Shown: positions 15,229 to 21,908 of the stretch, in pieces | Layout: each line of letters starts with the position of its first letter | Numbering within the stretch: the first letter of the stretch is position 1 | Assembly (NCBI GenBank): GCA_910577605.1 | Contig: CAJTON010000002.1 | Coordinates: forward strand, 140,816-166,012 | Reading direction: 5' to 3' | Source: an uncultured Butyrivibrio sp. | Lineage (GTDB): Bacteria; Bacillota; Clostridia; Lachnospirales; Lachnospiraceae | DNA: 25,197 nucleotides | The notes under the pieces: generated by a model | What the model was told of the DNA's origin: nothing | Seen by the model: only the letters and a program-made list of their open reading frames with translations | Databases searched by the model: none | Made by a program: the position numbers and the translations under genes

Positions 15229-16011
15229 TTACACTTTTATAAAAAAAATATATCTTCCTTCAGAGTATAACTGCGCCGCATACAAGCTTTTGAAATTATC
15301 TGAAACGATCATAACCATATCCTTCCATTCCATCCCCTCAACGTCCAGGTCGGGCAGCGCCGTCCATTCCCGCGGATCAAGTCCGTTCGTGGGACGGCTG
15401 GTATAGACCGCCTCGGATTTCAATTTTACCGTATGCACATCAGCGATACTGTGCGAAAAATCCACGCCGGGAATATACGCTTCAACAGCAATGAGCGTAC
15501 CGTCATCAAGAATGTACACGGTATGGCGCTCCTCACTGTCAATGCTTTGAAATATCACCTTCCAGTAATATGCAGTATAAGTATTAAATACGCTGTCAAC
15601 CGCCTTGAAAGGCATTGCCTTCCAGCTGAACCAGTTTCCGTATTCTGAATTAAGGTTTGAAGGATAAAGTCCCCTGTCAAACAGCTCTACGGCTTCTTTT
15701 CTTGCCGCTTCTGCGGCCTGATGCATATGCGCATTCATCTCGTACAGGCTTGCCTCTTCAAAGCTGCTTTCCCACGAACCTGATACCATCCTGAGCCTGT
15801 CGTACACATCCATCTGTTCGGATATGTTGAGAGAGAGCGCAAAGCCGGCGGCATTGTAATATTCCGAAGGAGCGGACTTTGTTTTGTTAAAGTCGGCGGC
15901 GCATCTTTCCTTCAAAAGAACGCCCGGCAGCCATATTCCCGCAAGCACTGCGGCAGCGGCAGCCAAAACAGCCAAAAAATATTTTGTTACGATACCGTTC
16001 CCTCCCCTCAT
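15229..16011 (-). CDS. Membrane-anchored extracytoplasmic protein of unknown function, next to the sensor kinase
   Basis: This 260-residue protein has one N-terminal membrane helix (about 10-33, YFLAVLAAAAAVLAGIWLPG) without a lipobox at its end, followed by an outside domain of about 225 residues. That domain has a helical, charged first half (MNAHMHQAAEAARKEAVELF) and a strand-rich second half (HTVYILDDGTLIAVEAYIPG). No family is recognised. The start ATG at 16011 lies 4 bases after the kinase stop, so translation is coupled to the kinase; the single adaptor follows 30 bases later. The position suggests an accessory to signal sensing or to the exporter, but this is inference. Confidence 0.8.
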   Translation of the reverse strand: MRGGNGIVTKYFLAVLAAAAAVLAGIWLPGVLLKERCAADFNKTKSAPSEYYNAAGFALSLNISEQMDVYDRLRMVSGSWESSFEEASLYEMNAHMHQAAEAARKEAVELFDRGLYPSNLNSEYGNWFSWKAMPFKAVDSVFNTYTAYYWKVIFQSIDSEERHTVYILDDGTLIAVEAYIPGVDFSHSIADVHTVKLKSEAVYTSRPTNGLDPREWTALPDLDVEGMEWKDMVMIVSDNFKSLYAAQLYSEGRYIFFIKV

Positions 16012-16015
16012 GCCG

Positions 16016-17455
16016 TCAATCCTTTACCTCCGTATCGCAGTCCGCCGGTTCAAAAGTCACGCTCACCGACGTGCCTTCTCCAAGTGTGCTGTCCACCGAA
16101 AGCGCCGCGCCGTGTCTCTCAAGTATCACGGCGACAAACGACATTCCCAGACCCGCTCCTCCTTCTTTTCGTGAACGGGATTTATCCGCCATATAAAATT
16201 CCTCGCAGATCCTTGCGGCATCTTCTTTTGTCATTCCGACGCCGCTGTCTGTGACCTTGAATTCATAAGCGCCGCTTTCTTTGAGAACGCCGCTAAAATA
16301 TATGAACGCTCCTTCATCGGAAGCTTTTTTGGCGTTGTCGATTATATTTATGAACGCCGTTATCAGAAGCTCCCTGCTGCCATATATTACCGCGGGCTCC
16401 GCGTCGGTAACCAGAGTTATTTTCTTCAAATCCAGAACCGGCTTGATTATGCCCGCGATCTCCCCGCAGATATCAGAGGTACGGATCGGGCGCATTTCTA
16501 TTTCCTTCTGTTTATAATAAATCAAGTCAAAAAGTTTCAGCGACATCCTCTCAAGACGGCGGCCCTCCGAAAAAATATAATTCAGAGCCATAAACCGCTC
16601 TTCCTCGGAAATATCCATGGAACGCATCGTATCCGCGTATCCAATTATCGCCGTCATCGGGGTTTTTATCTCATGTGTAAAATACGCTACAAATCGCTCC
16701 CTGCGCTTTACCATATCGTTAAGCTCGTCGATATGCGCCGCGATAGAATCCGACATGCGGTTGAATTTTTCTGTCAGAAGTCCGACTTCATCACCCGACG
16801 TCACCTTCATCCTCACATAGTAATTGCCTCCGATAATTCCGTCCGTAACACGGTTGAGCATCTCCAAGGGACGCGTAAGATATAAGCTCAGTCCATACAT
16901 GACTGCTCCTCCCGCAGACACGATTAGCAGCACAAGCATACGGTAAAAGCTTATCTGGCTGTCCATAAGACTGTATGCCTCCGATATGTCCCGTCTGCTT
17001 ACCACGCAGAGTTCCCTACCGTTTATGGTGCTGTAGGAGGTAACATATATGTAATATCCGTCCTCCTGACGGCTTATCAGATATTTCTTTCCGCCGACTG
17101 ATATATTCTTAAAAATCATGTCTGTCGGCATATTTTCTTTATCGTCAAATGAATAAACATATTCCGAGTCATATTTTATATAAAAACCTGCCGGCAAAGC
17201 GGACATACCGTTGGAAATAATCGTTCCTATCCGCTTTAGCTCCTGCTTTACGTCGTAATTCCCCCCGCCGTTTATTATCTGCAAGAGCTCATACTCAACG
17301 GACGCCTGCAGAATATTGTTCTCTACCACCGCGTTCTGAATCTGAGTATTTTTCGCTAGCTCGAAATTCCGCCGTATCATAAGGTAGCCGGCTGTTCCAA
17401 GCGCTGCTGACAGAAGTATTATATTTACAAATAAAACCTTGTATCTGAATTTCAT
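16016..17455 (-). CDS. Two-component sensor histidine kinase (HAMP type)
   Basis: This 479-residue membrane kinase has helix 1 (about 7-27), an outside sensor domain (28-170), helix 2 (about 172-194), HAMP (194-248), and a dimerisation/phosphoacceptor domain with H-box YFTHEIKTPMTA (H261). An HATPase follows with N-box INIIDNAKKAS, G1 VTDSGVGM and G2 GGAGLGMSFV. It autophosphorylates and should pass phosphate to the OmpR-type regulator encoded 38 bases upstream. The start is the ATG at 17455 with GGAGG five bases upstream; a TTG at 17482 in the same frame lacks this. Kinases placed with MacB/FtsX exporters in Firmicutes often respond to envelope-active peptides, which is a family-level expectation only. 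Confidence 0.94.
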   Translation of the reverse strand: MKFRYKVLFVNIILLSAALGTAGYLMIRRNFELAKNTQIQNAVVENNILQASVEYELLQIINGGGNYDVKQELKRIGTIISNGMSALPAGFYIKYDSEYVYSFDDKENMPTDMIFKNISVGGKKYLISRQEDGYYIYVTSYSTINGRELCVVSRRDISEAYSLMDSQISFYRMLVLLIVSAGGAVMYGLSLYLTRPLEMLNRVTDGIIGGNYYVRMKVTSGDEVGLLTEKFNRMSDSIAAHIDELNDMVKRRERFVAYFTHEIKTPMTAIIGYADTMRSMDISEEERFMALNYIFSEGRRLERMSLKLFDLIYYKQKEIEMRPIRTSDICGEIAGIIKPVLDLKKITLVTDAEPAVIYGSRELLITAFINIIDNAKKASDEGAFIYFSGVLKESGAYEFKVTDSGVGMTKEDAARICEEFYMADKSRSRKEGGAGLGMSFVAVILERHGAALSVDSTLGEGTSVSVTFEPADCDTEVKD

Positions 17456-17493
17456 TGCCGCCTCCAGGATAAGATCCTTCAAAACGGCGCGTA

Positions 17494-18144
17494 TTATTCG
17501 AGCCTGTATCCCACCTTGAACACGGTCTTTAAAGAGTTCTCAAGCCCAAGCTTTTTTCTCAGCCGCTGTATATGCAGATCAAGCGTTCTTGAATCCGCCC
17601 GGAATTCCATTCCCCAGACTTCCTCGTATATTTTTTCACGAAAAAGAGTTATTCCGCGGTTGCGGATAAACAACACAAGCAGATCAAATTCTTTCGGTGT
17701 AAGCTCCGTCTCCGTTCCGTCGTATGTGACCGAGCGCTTTTCCACGTCCGCCTCGATATTGTTATAGCCAAGCTTTTCGGATTCCTTGTTGTAGCGTCTC
17801 AGCACTATACCGATCCTCGCTAACAGTTCCGCCGTCTCAAAAGGCTTGACGATATAATCCTCGGCGCCCGAAGTCAGCCCCTTGAGTCTGTCGGCAAGGG
17901 ACGCCTTCGCGGTCAAAAAAATAACAGGTACCGCCATAGGTCTTATATATTCCATAAGCTCAAAACCGTCCAGCCCCGGAAGCATCACGTCAAGAATTAT
18001 CAAATCAAACTTATTTTGCTCAAGAATATCGGCGGCAGTCATGCCGTCGTAGACGCAGACGCATTCGTATCCGGCTTTTGTCAGATTTATCCTCACCAGA
18101 TCCGATATGGCACGCTCATCCTCAACAATCAGTATCCGTAACAT
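17494..18144 (-). CDS. Response regulator, OmpR/PhoB family
   Basis: This 216-residue DNA-binding regulator has a receiver with acidic pair E8/D9, phosphoacceptor D52 (LIILDVMLPG), Thr in FLTAK, and Lys100 in YIVKPF. The winged-helix C-terminal domain carries LTPKEFDLLVLFIRNRG and the ending SRTLDLHIQRLRKKL. The partner kinase is the next gene. The ATG at 18144 gives the family-typical start MLRILIVEDE, but the only good Shine-Dalgarno (GAGGG, 18164-18160) sits about 15 bases away. A TTG at 18150, two codons earlier, is at the ideal spacing of 9 and is a real alternative. It probably controls the operon it lies in. A possible own promoter lies just upstream. Confidence 0.94.
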   Translation of the reverse strand: MLRILIVEDERAISDLVRINLTKAGYECVCVYDGMTAADILEQNKFDLIILDVMLPGLDGFELMEYIRPMAVPVIFLTAKASLADRLKGLTSGAEDYIVKPFETAELLARIGIVLRRYNKESEKLGYNNIEADVEKRSVTYDGTETELTPKEFDLLVLFIRNRGITLFREKIYEEVWGMEFRADSRTLDLHIQRLRKKLGLENSLKTVFKVGYRLE

Positions 18145-18168
18145 ACGCAACTACCAAAGCCCTCAATT

Positions 18169-18197
18169 ATTATCTCATAAATTAGGAATAAAATCAA
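18169..18197 (-). promoter_or_regulatory. Possible internal promoter before the response regulator
   Basis: The minus strand reads TTGATT (18197-18192), a 17-base spacer, then GATAAT (18174-18169). Initiation near 18162 would give a very short leader that begins at the Shine-Dalgarno sequence. It would let the regulator, kinase and transporter genes be made apart from the upstream lipoprotein. Confidence 0.4.
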
Positions 18198-18205
18198 TTC
18201 CCGCG

Positions 18206-19651
18206 CTAAATCAAATCTCTTACATATATAGGAGTACCGTCAATGGCGTTGATTATTATCATATTCTCCGCTCCCCAGTCAAGAGAACTGCTGTTTCTGC
18301 CGAAGAGCTTCCATGCGGGAACGTAGCTGTATAAATCTCCTCTTTTACCGTCGCGGACTCTCACATAATCAAAGCACATAGTCTGAAAGCTTACCGACAT
18401 ACCGTCCTGAATTCCATTTGCGGTATAATCCTGTATACTGTCCGCAAGCTCGCTTCTCACAATATCCTTGATTATGTCAAAGGACAGCACCTCCACCCCT
18501 TGATTGACGGAAACCACCTCCAGCGGATTATTTATTTCCGCGTATATGACCTTTTGATCCTTTACATACACGGTCATGCAGCTTCTTCTTGAATACTGGG
18601 GATCCGAGGCGTCCGCATATTTTCCCCATTTATTGTAAACGGCGTCAAATTCGTATGCCTTAATATTGTTCTCAGTATCCAAAGCTATCCCGTAATTAAA
18701 ATAATACCCTTCCGTCACGCTTGAAACCCCGGCTGACGTCCATACGATATTTCCGCAGCCCCCGGTTTGTTTGCCGGTACTGCCGTCTGTAATATAATCG
18801 AATCCGGCTCCGTTCAGTCCGAGGTTCTGAATAAAACGGTCGGCAATAGCCTGCTCCGTCCCGATGCTCCCGCTTTGCTGAAAATCAAACATATCGTCAG
18901 GTTTGACTATCAAGGCGTTCTTCATTTCCTTTGGGGCTGCCTCTCTCATATCCACCGGCTCTATTATTATGCTTTGGTTCCTTACCGGATAAGAAACCTC
19001 GTCAGGTTTTACGCTATTAAAAATTCCGGAATAATGCCCTTTGGGATTTTCATTCAGATAATTCTGAAAATATACCGCGAACATTATACCGTCTTTGTAT
19101 CCGGCGAACGCGTCCCCCGACATATCCTTTGCCGGAACAAAATCCAAAGGCGCGCTGTCGATGCAATCTCTGTACTGCTCAAGTCCATCTTTCACGGAAT
19201 CGAGCCTGAACTGCTTTCTCGCTCTCTGCTCGTCATCAGAAGCCTGCTCTATCTCCTCCTCAAGCATATCCGCTTCATACGAAAGCTCGGATATATAACG
19301 TGTAAGCTGTTTCTGCGGAATACTTTTCATATCATACATATAAAGCTCCGCTTCCCCGAAAATCTGTTTCAGAACGGTTTCCTTATAATCCTGTGAGAAT
19401 CCGAATTCAGCCACTTCTGTCACAAATACGGATTTTGACGAAGGTTTCGTAATTTCGGCGTCTATCGAGACCTTCACCTTTCCCCCGTCCTCCAAAGAAG
19501 CGTCAAACTCCTCCTGCCAGCTGCCCTGTGCGTCCTCATAAAACATATTATTCTGCTGCTTTACGGTACTGTTCTCCTCCCGGCTGTCACCGCAGCCCGC
19601 AAGCAAAGCGGCACACAGGGCAGCCGCGCAAAAAAATATTTTTTTGCTCAT
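18206..19651 (-). CDS. Large secreted lipoprotein of unknown function, first gene of the exporter block
   Basis: This 481-residue lipoprotein has lipobox LAGC (C20). After a low-complexity linker comes a mixed alpha/beta body with a charged helical hairpin at about 120-170 (ISELSYEADMLEEEIEQA) and a C-terminal half rich in strands and aromatic residues, ending IIINAIDGTPIYVRDLI, which resembles small PepSY-like repeat ends. No family is assigned with certainty; similar large lipoproteins accompany MacB-type exporters in clostridia, and the family may be an existing DUF. The start ATG at 19651 has AAGGAGG upstream; the open frame up to 19741 runs across the promoter and is rejected. It heads the block, 61 bases before the regulator. 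Confidence 0.85.
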   Translation of the reverse strand: MSKKIFFCAAALCAALLAGCGDSREENSTVKQQNNMFYEDAQGSWQEEFDASLEDGGKVKVSIDAEITKPSSKSVFVTEVAEFGFSQDYKETVLKQIFGEAELYMYDMKSIPQKQLTRYISELSYEADMLEEEIEQASDDEQRARKQFRLDSVKDGLEQYRDCIDSAPLDFVPAKDMSGDAFAGYKDGIMFAVYFQNYLNENPKGHYSGIFNSVKPDEVSYPVRNQSIIIEPVDMREAAPKEMKNALIVKPDDMFDFQQSGSIGTEQAIADRFIQNLGLNGAGFDYITDGSTGKQTGGCGNIVWTSAGVSSVTEGYYFNYGIALDTENNIKAYEFDAVYNKWGKYADASDPQYSRRSCMTVYVKDQKVIYAEINNPLEVVSVNQGVEVLSFDIIKDIVRSELADSIQDYTANGIQDGMSVSFQTMCFDYVRVRDGKRGDLYSYVPAWKLFGRNSSSLDWGAENMIIINAIDGTPIYVRDLI

Positions 19652-19743
19652 AAAAAATACAACCTCCTTACAATTACGGTCTATGTATCCGCTCAAAAAG
19701 CTTCTTCCGTTCCAAAACCGCGTAAATAAGCGCTTGTACATAC

Positions 19744-19769
19744 ATTATAACAGACACTTGTAAACAAGT
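19744..19769 (-). promoter_or_regulatory. Promoter with palindromic operator for the exporter block
   Basis: The minus strand carries a perfect TATAAT (19749-19744) with an extended -10 TG (TGTTATAAT). The expected -35 site is occupied by a 6-2-6 palindrome, ACTTGT (19756-19761), AA, ACAAGT (19764-19769). No consensus -35 is present. A regulator bound there would either block or recruit polymerase. The start near 19737 leaves a leader of about 86 bases before the lipoprotein ATG. Confidence 0.6.
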
Positions 19770-19776
19770 TGTATCT

Positions 19777-19793
19777 AAAAGCCGTATCCGGCT
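19777..19793 (-). terminator. Probable short terminator after the GHKL kinase gene
   Basis: Reading leftward, AGCCG (19793-19789), GATA loop and CGGCT (19784-19780) form a 5-base GC-rich stem followed by a short T run. It lies 20 bases beyond the kinase stop and just ahead of the exporter promoter. The short T run makes it a modest terminator; partial read-through is possible. Confidence 0.45.
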
Positions 19794-19812
19794 GATTTTT
19801 ATATCATATCGG

Positions 19813-21069
19813 TTATGCCAGCAGAACGATCTTTACCCTAAACTCCTCACCGTCGCAGTCAAACGTACAGCTGCCGTTATATTTGGCGGCAATCTGCTTC
19901 ATTATCTCCATGCCGTAGCCGTGTGAGGACTTGTCCCTTTTAGAGGTGGGGACCTTGTTTTTGCGGACGGAAACCTTCCCTGAAACCGGATTGACTATCT
20001 CTATGACGTTGTAATTGCGCGTACTGCTTATCCTTGTGCGCACATACGCCCCGCTTTGGGACATGCAGGCTTCTATCGCGTTATCGTAGGCGTTCGCCAG
20101 AAGTCCGCAGATGTCGGGAGCGTCCATATTCTGCATACCGTTTAAAAGTCCCTCAAAGCTAAATTCTATCGCATGCTCCTCGCAGAGCTTCTTTTTCTGC
20201 CACACTACCAGATCCGCTATCCCGTTTCCGGTCGGAAGTTTGTCGGATTTCACGCTTTCACGGCTCAGCTTATCGGCGTACTCGTATACCTCCCTGTATT
20301 TTCCCTCGTCGCAGAGCATTTTCATAACCGACAGATGCTTATTGAGGTCGTGCCTCATACGCATAGTCTGCTCCTCGCTCTCCTTTGCATCCTGCAAGGC
20401 GGCGAGCCGAAGCTCCATATATTCCATCTCAGTGCTTATTTTTGTCTGACGGTACACCCTGCGCCACGTTTCCGCGACGCTGTACGCATAATACGCGACA
20501 CAGAAAAGATACGCTCCTCCGAAAATAACGAGATAAGTATAATGCAGCACAGGTCCGTGCGGCTGACCGTTCGCCAAAGCCATAAGCTGCCCGTCCACAA
20601 AAGTACAGAACAGTAACGCGATGCTTCCAAGAATCTCCCTTGTGCGAAAATACACCGTGATATGGTATTTTTTTACGGCAAAGCACAGAATAATAAGCAG
20701 CGACAGCACTGCCGCGTCAGTGACAAACGACAGCACGCTCTGAGCATAATTTCCTATAACGATCAGTTTATTTCCCGCCCCGAGCAGCACGTCAAGCATT
20801 GCCGCCGGAATAAGGCGCAGTAAGGCGTAGCCTTTTCTCCTTGCAAGCACGGCAACCGTAATAACAGTCGCAAAAAGCATCGCAATGTATGCCGCATCCA
20901 CTCCGAACAAATAGCCGGTTACAGCCATAAGAACCGCGGCGGCAGCCGTACATATAATACCGTTTTTTTTGTTAAGCTTCATATCGGCGGCGCATACATA
21001 CTGCAAGAGCAGCATAAATATACAGTATTCCATTAAATTAAACGCCGTGTCAAATAAAACTGCCATCAT
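19813..21069 (-). CDS. GHKL-type sensor histidine kinase (Agr-like, HPK10)
   Basis: This 418-residue protein has six to seven membrane helices in the first ~200 residues, then a coiled linker and the kinase core. H-box MRMRHDLNKHLSVM (phosphoacceptor H240), N-box LLANAYDNAIEAC (about 323-335) and G-box SSHGYGMEIM (about 381-390) are of the AgrC/ComD-like GHKL class, which usually senses peptides. The start ATG at 21069 overlaps the stop of the LytTR regulator gene by four bases (ATGA); the next codon is also ATG. No AgrB protease or AgrD-like peptide gene is adjacent, so the signal must come from elsewhere or be another ligand. A short hairpin follows its stop. Confidence 0.92.
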   Translation of the reverse strand: MMAVLFDTAFNLMEYCIFMLLLQYVCAADMKLNKKNGIICTAAAAVLMAVTGYLFGVDAAYIAMLFATVITVAVLARRKGYALLRLIPAAMLDVLLGAGNKLIVIGNYAQSVLSFVTDAAVLSLLIILCFAVKKYHITVYFRTREILGSIALLFCTFVDGQLMALANGQPHGPVLHYTYLVIFGGAYLFCVAYYAYSVAETWRRVYRQTKISTEMEYMELRLAALQDAKESEEQTMRMRHDLNKHLSVMKMLCDEGKYREVYEYADKLSRESVKSDKLPTGNGIADLVVWQKKKLCEEHAIEFSFEGLLNGMQNMDAPDICGLLANAYDNAIEACMSQSGAYVRTRISSTRNYNVIEIVNPVSGKVSVRKNKVPTSKRDKSSHGYGMEIMKQIAAKYNGSCTFDCDGEEFRVKIVLLA

Positions 21070-21764
21070 TTGTTCAGATTCCCTTCGATATATTTATTAA
21101 GCATTACGCAAAACTCAGCGCTTCTTCTGCGGCTTAACGGAAGCGTCGTTCCGCAGTCGAGAGTCAGGTTCCTTTCGTCAAATTCCCTGACGCGTGAAAG
21201 ATTTATGAGATACTTGCGGTGTATACGGAAAAAAAGCCGCTCCGGAAGTATCTCCTCCAGCTCGCTCAGGCTTTTGCGCACCGTTATAGAATCTCCCATA
21301 TAATGAAGAATGCTCTCCTTATTGTCCGCTTCAATATAGTGCAGCTCGTCCGTATGAACGATCATACTGCACTCGGGCGTTCTGACCTGTATGGTATAAG
21401 AGGCTCTCATCTTTTCCTTAATTTCCTCCATCACCAAAATAAGGTCCTCCTCTGTCACGGGCTTTAACAGATAACGGAACGCGCCTACCTCATATCCCGA
21501 CGGCGCGTATTCAAGCGCCACCGTAAGGAACACGATAAATGCCTTTTTGTCATACTCCCTTATCTTCCTTGCAAGCTCGATACCGTTTACAGGCTCCATG
21601 ATGATATCCAGAAAAAGCACGTCATAACGCCCGCCTGCACGGTATTTTTCCAGAAGCTCCAAAGGTGACTCAAAGCATTCCACCGAGCAGTCATGCTGTT
21701 CCCACAGATATTTGTAGATCTTATCAATAAAAGTTTTTTCGTCGTCGCAAACCGCAATTTTCAT
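21066..21764 (-). CDS. LytTR-family response regulator (AgrA/LytR-like)
   Basis: This 232-residue regulator has a receiver with acidic pair D7/D8 (AVCDDE), phosphoacceptor D53 (VLFLDIIMEP), Thr in FLTVA, and Lys in YLLKPV. The LytTR DNA-binding domain starts near residue 125, with TDELHYIEADNKES, RIHRKYLINLSRV and a final LPLSRRRSAEF. It pairs with the GHKL kinase encoded directly downstream. The start ATG at 21764 matches the family N-terminus but has no Shine-Dalgarno at a usable distance; a three-codon open frame with its own AAGGAAG ends 4 bases before it. It is divergent from the lipoprotein operon, a plausible target. Confidence 0.93.
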   Translation of the reverse strand: MKIAVCDDEKTFIDKIYKYLWEQHDCSVECFESPLELLEKYRAGGRYDVLFLDIIMEPVNGIELARKIREYDKKAFIVFLTVALEYAPSGYEVGAFRYLLKPVTEEDLILVMEEIKEKMRASYTIQVRTPECSMIVHTDELHYIEADNKESILHYMGDSITVRKSLSELEEILPERLFFRIHRKYLINLSRVREFDERNLTLDCGTTLPLSRRRSAEFCVMLNKYIEGNLNK

Positions 21765-21768
21765 AAAA

Positions 21769-21780
21769 TTAATTTATCAT
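21769..21780 (-). other. Possible three-codon leader minicistron before the LytTR regulator
   Basis: On the minus strand AAGGAAG (21791-21785) is followed four bases later by ATG ATA AAT TAA (21780-21769), and its stop lies 4 bases ahead of the regulator ATG at 21764. Reinitiation could explain how the regulator is translated without its own ribosome binding site. It is very short and may be chance. Confidence 0.25.
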
Positions 21781-21800
21781 ATTACTTCCTTTTAAGTCAA
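21772..21800 (-). promoter_or_regulatory. Possible promoter of the LytTR/GHKL operon
   Basis: The minus strand reads TTGACT (21800-21795), then GATAAA (21778-21773) after 16 bases, or ATAAAT after 17. Initiation would fall within a few bases of the regulator ATG, giving a nearly leaderless mRNA and excluding use of the upstream minicistron. Confidence 0.4.
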
Positions 21801-21857
21801 CATCTTCGCCGCTTACACCTTTTTCCATACCGCTCGCGCTTTTTTTATAAAAAATAT

Positions 21858-21890
21858 CATTCCTTATATTATAATCAAAAAACAGGAATG
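21858..21890 (+). promoter_or_regulatory. -10 box of the lipoprotein operon inside an inverted repeat
   Basis: A perfect TATAAT lies at 21870-21875, 33 bases before the lipoprotein ATG. It is bracketed by inverted arms CATTCCT (21858-21864) and AGGAATG (21884-21890). No good -35 hexamer is seen, which suggests an activated promoter. The inverted arms may be chance. Confidence 0.4.
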
Positions 21891-21908
21891 GAAAAAAGGA
21901 GGATATAC

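Noticed and set aside
18767..19396. Rightward open frame of 209 codons opposite the first lipoprotein
   Set aside because: Lies wholly within an intact lipoprotein gene on the other strand and resembles no protein; a shadow frame.
19652..19741. Longer N-terminus for the 481-residue lipoprotein
   Set aside because: It would overlap the promoter and put 30 residues before the signal peptide.
19741..19812. Search for an AgrD-like peptide gene or toxin-antitoxin pair in the gaps beside the GHKL/LytTR genes
   Set aside because: The gaps 19652-19812 and 21765-21908 hold promoters and hairpins but no small frame with a start, ribosome binding site and leader-peptide features, apart from a three-codon minicistron.
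21693..21908. Longer N-terminus for the first lipoprotein of the right operon
   Set aside because: It overlaps the divergent LytTR gene and the -10 box, and would bury the signal peptide.
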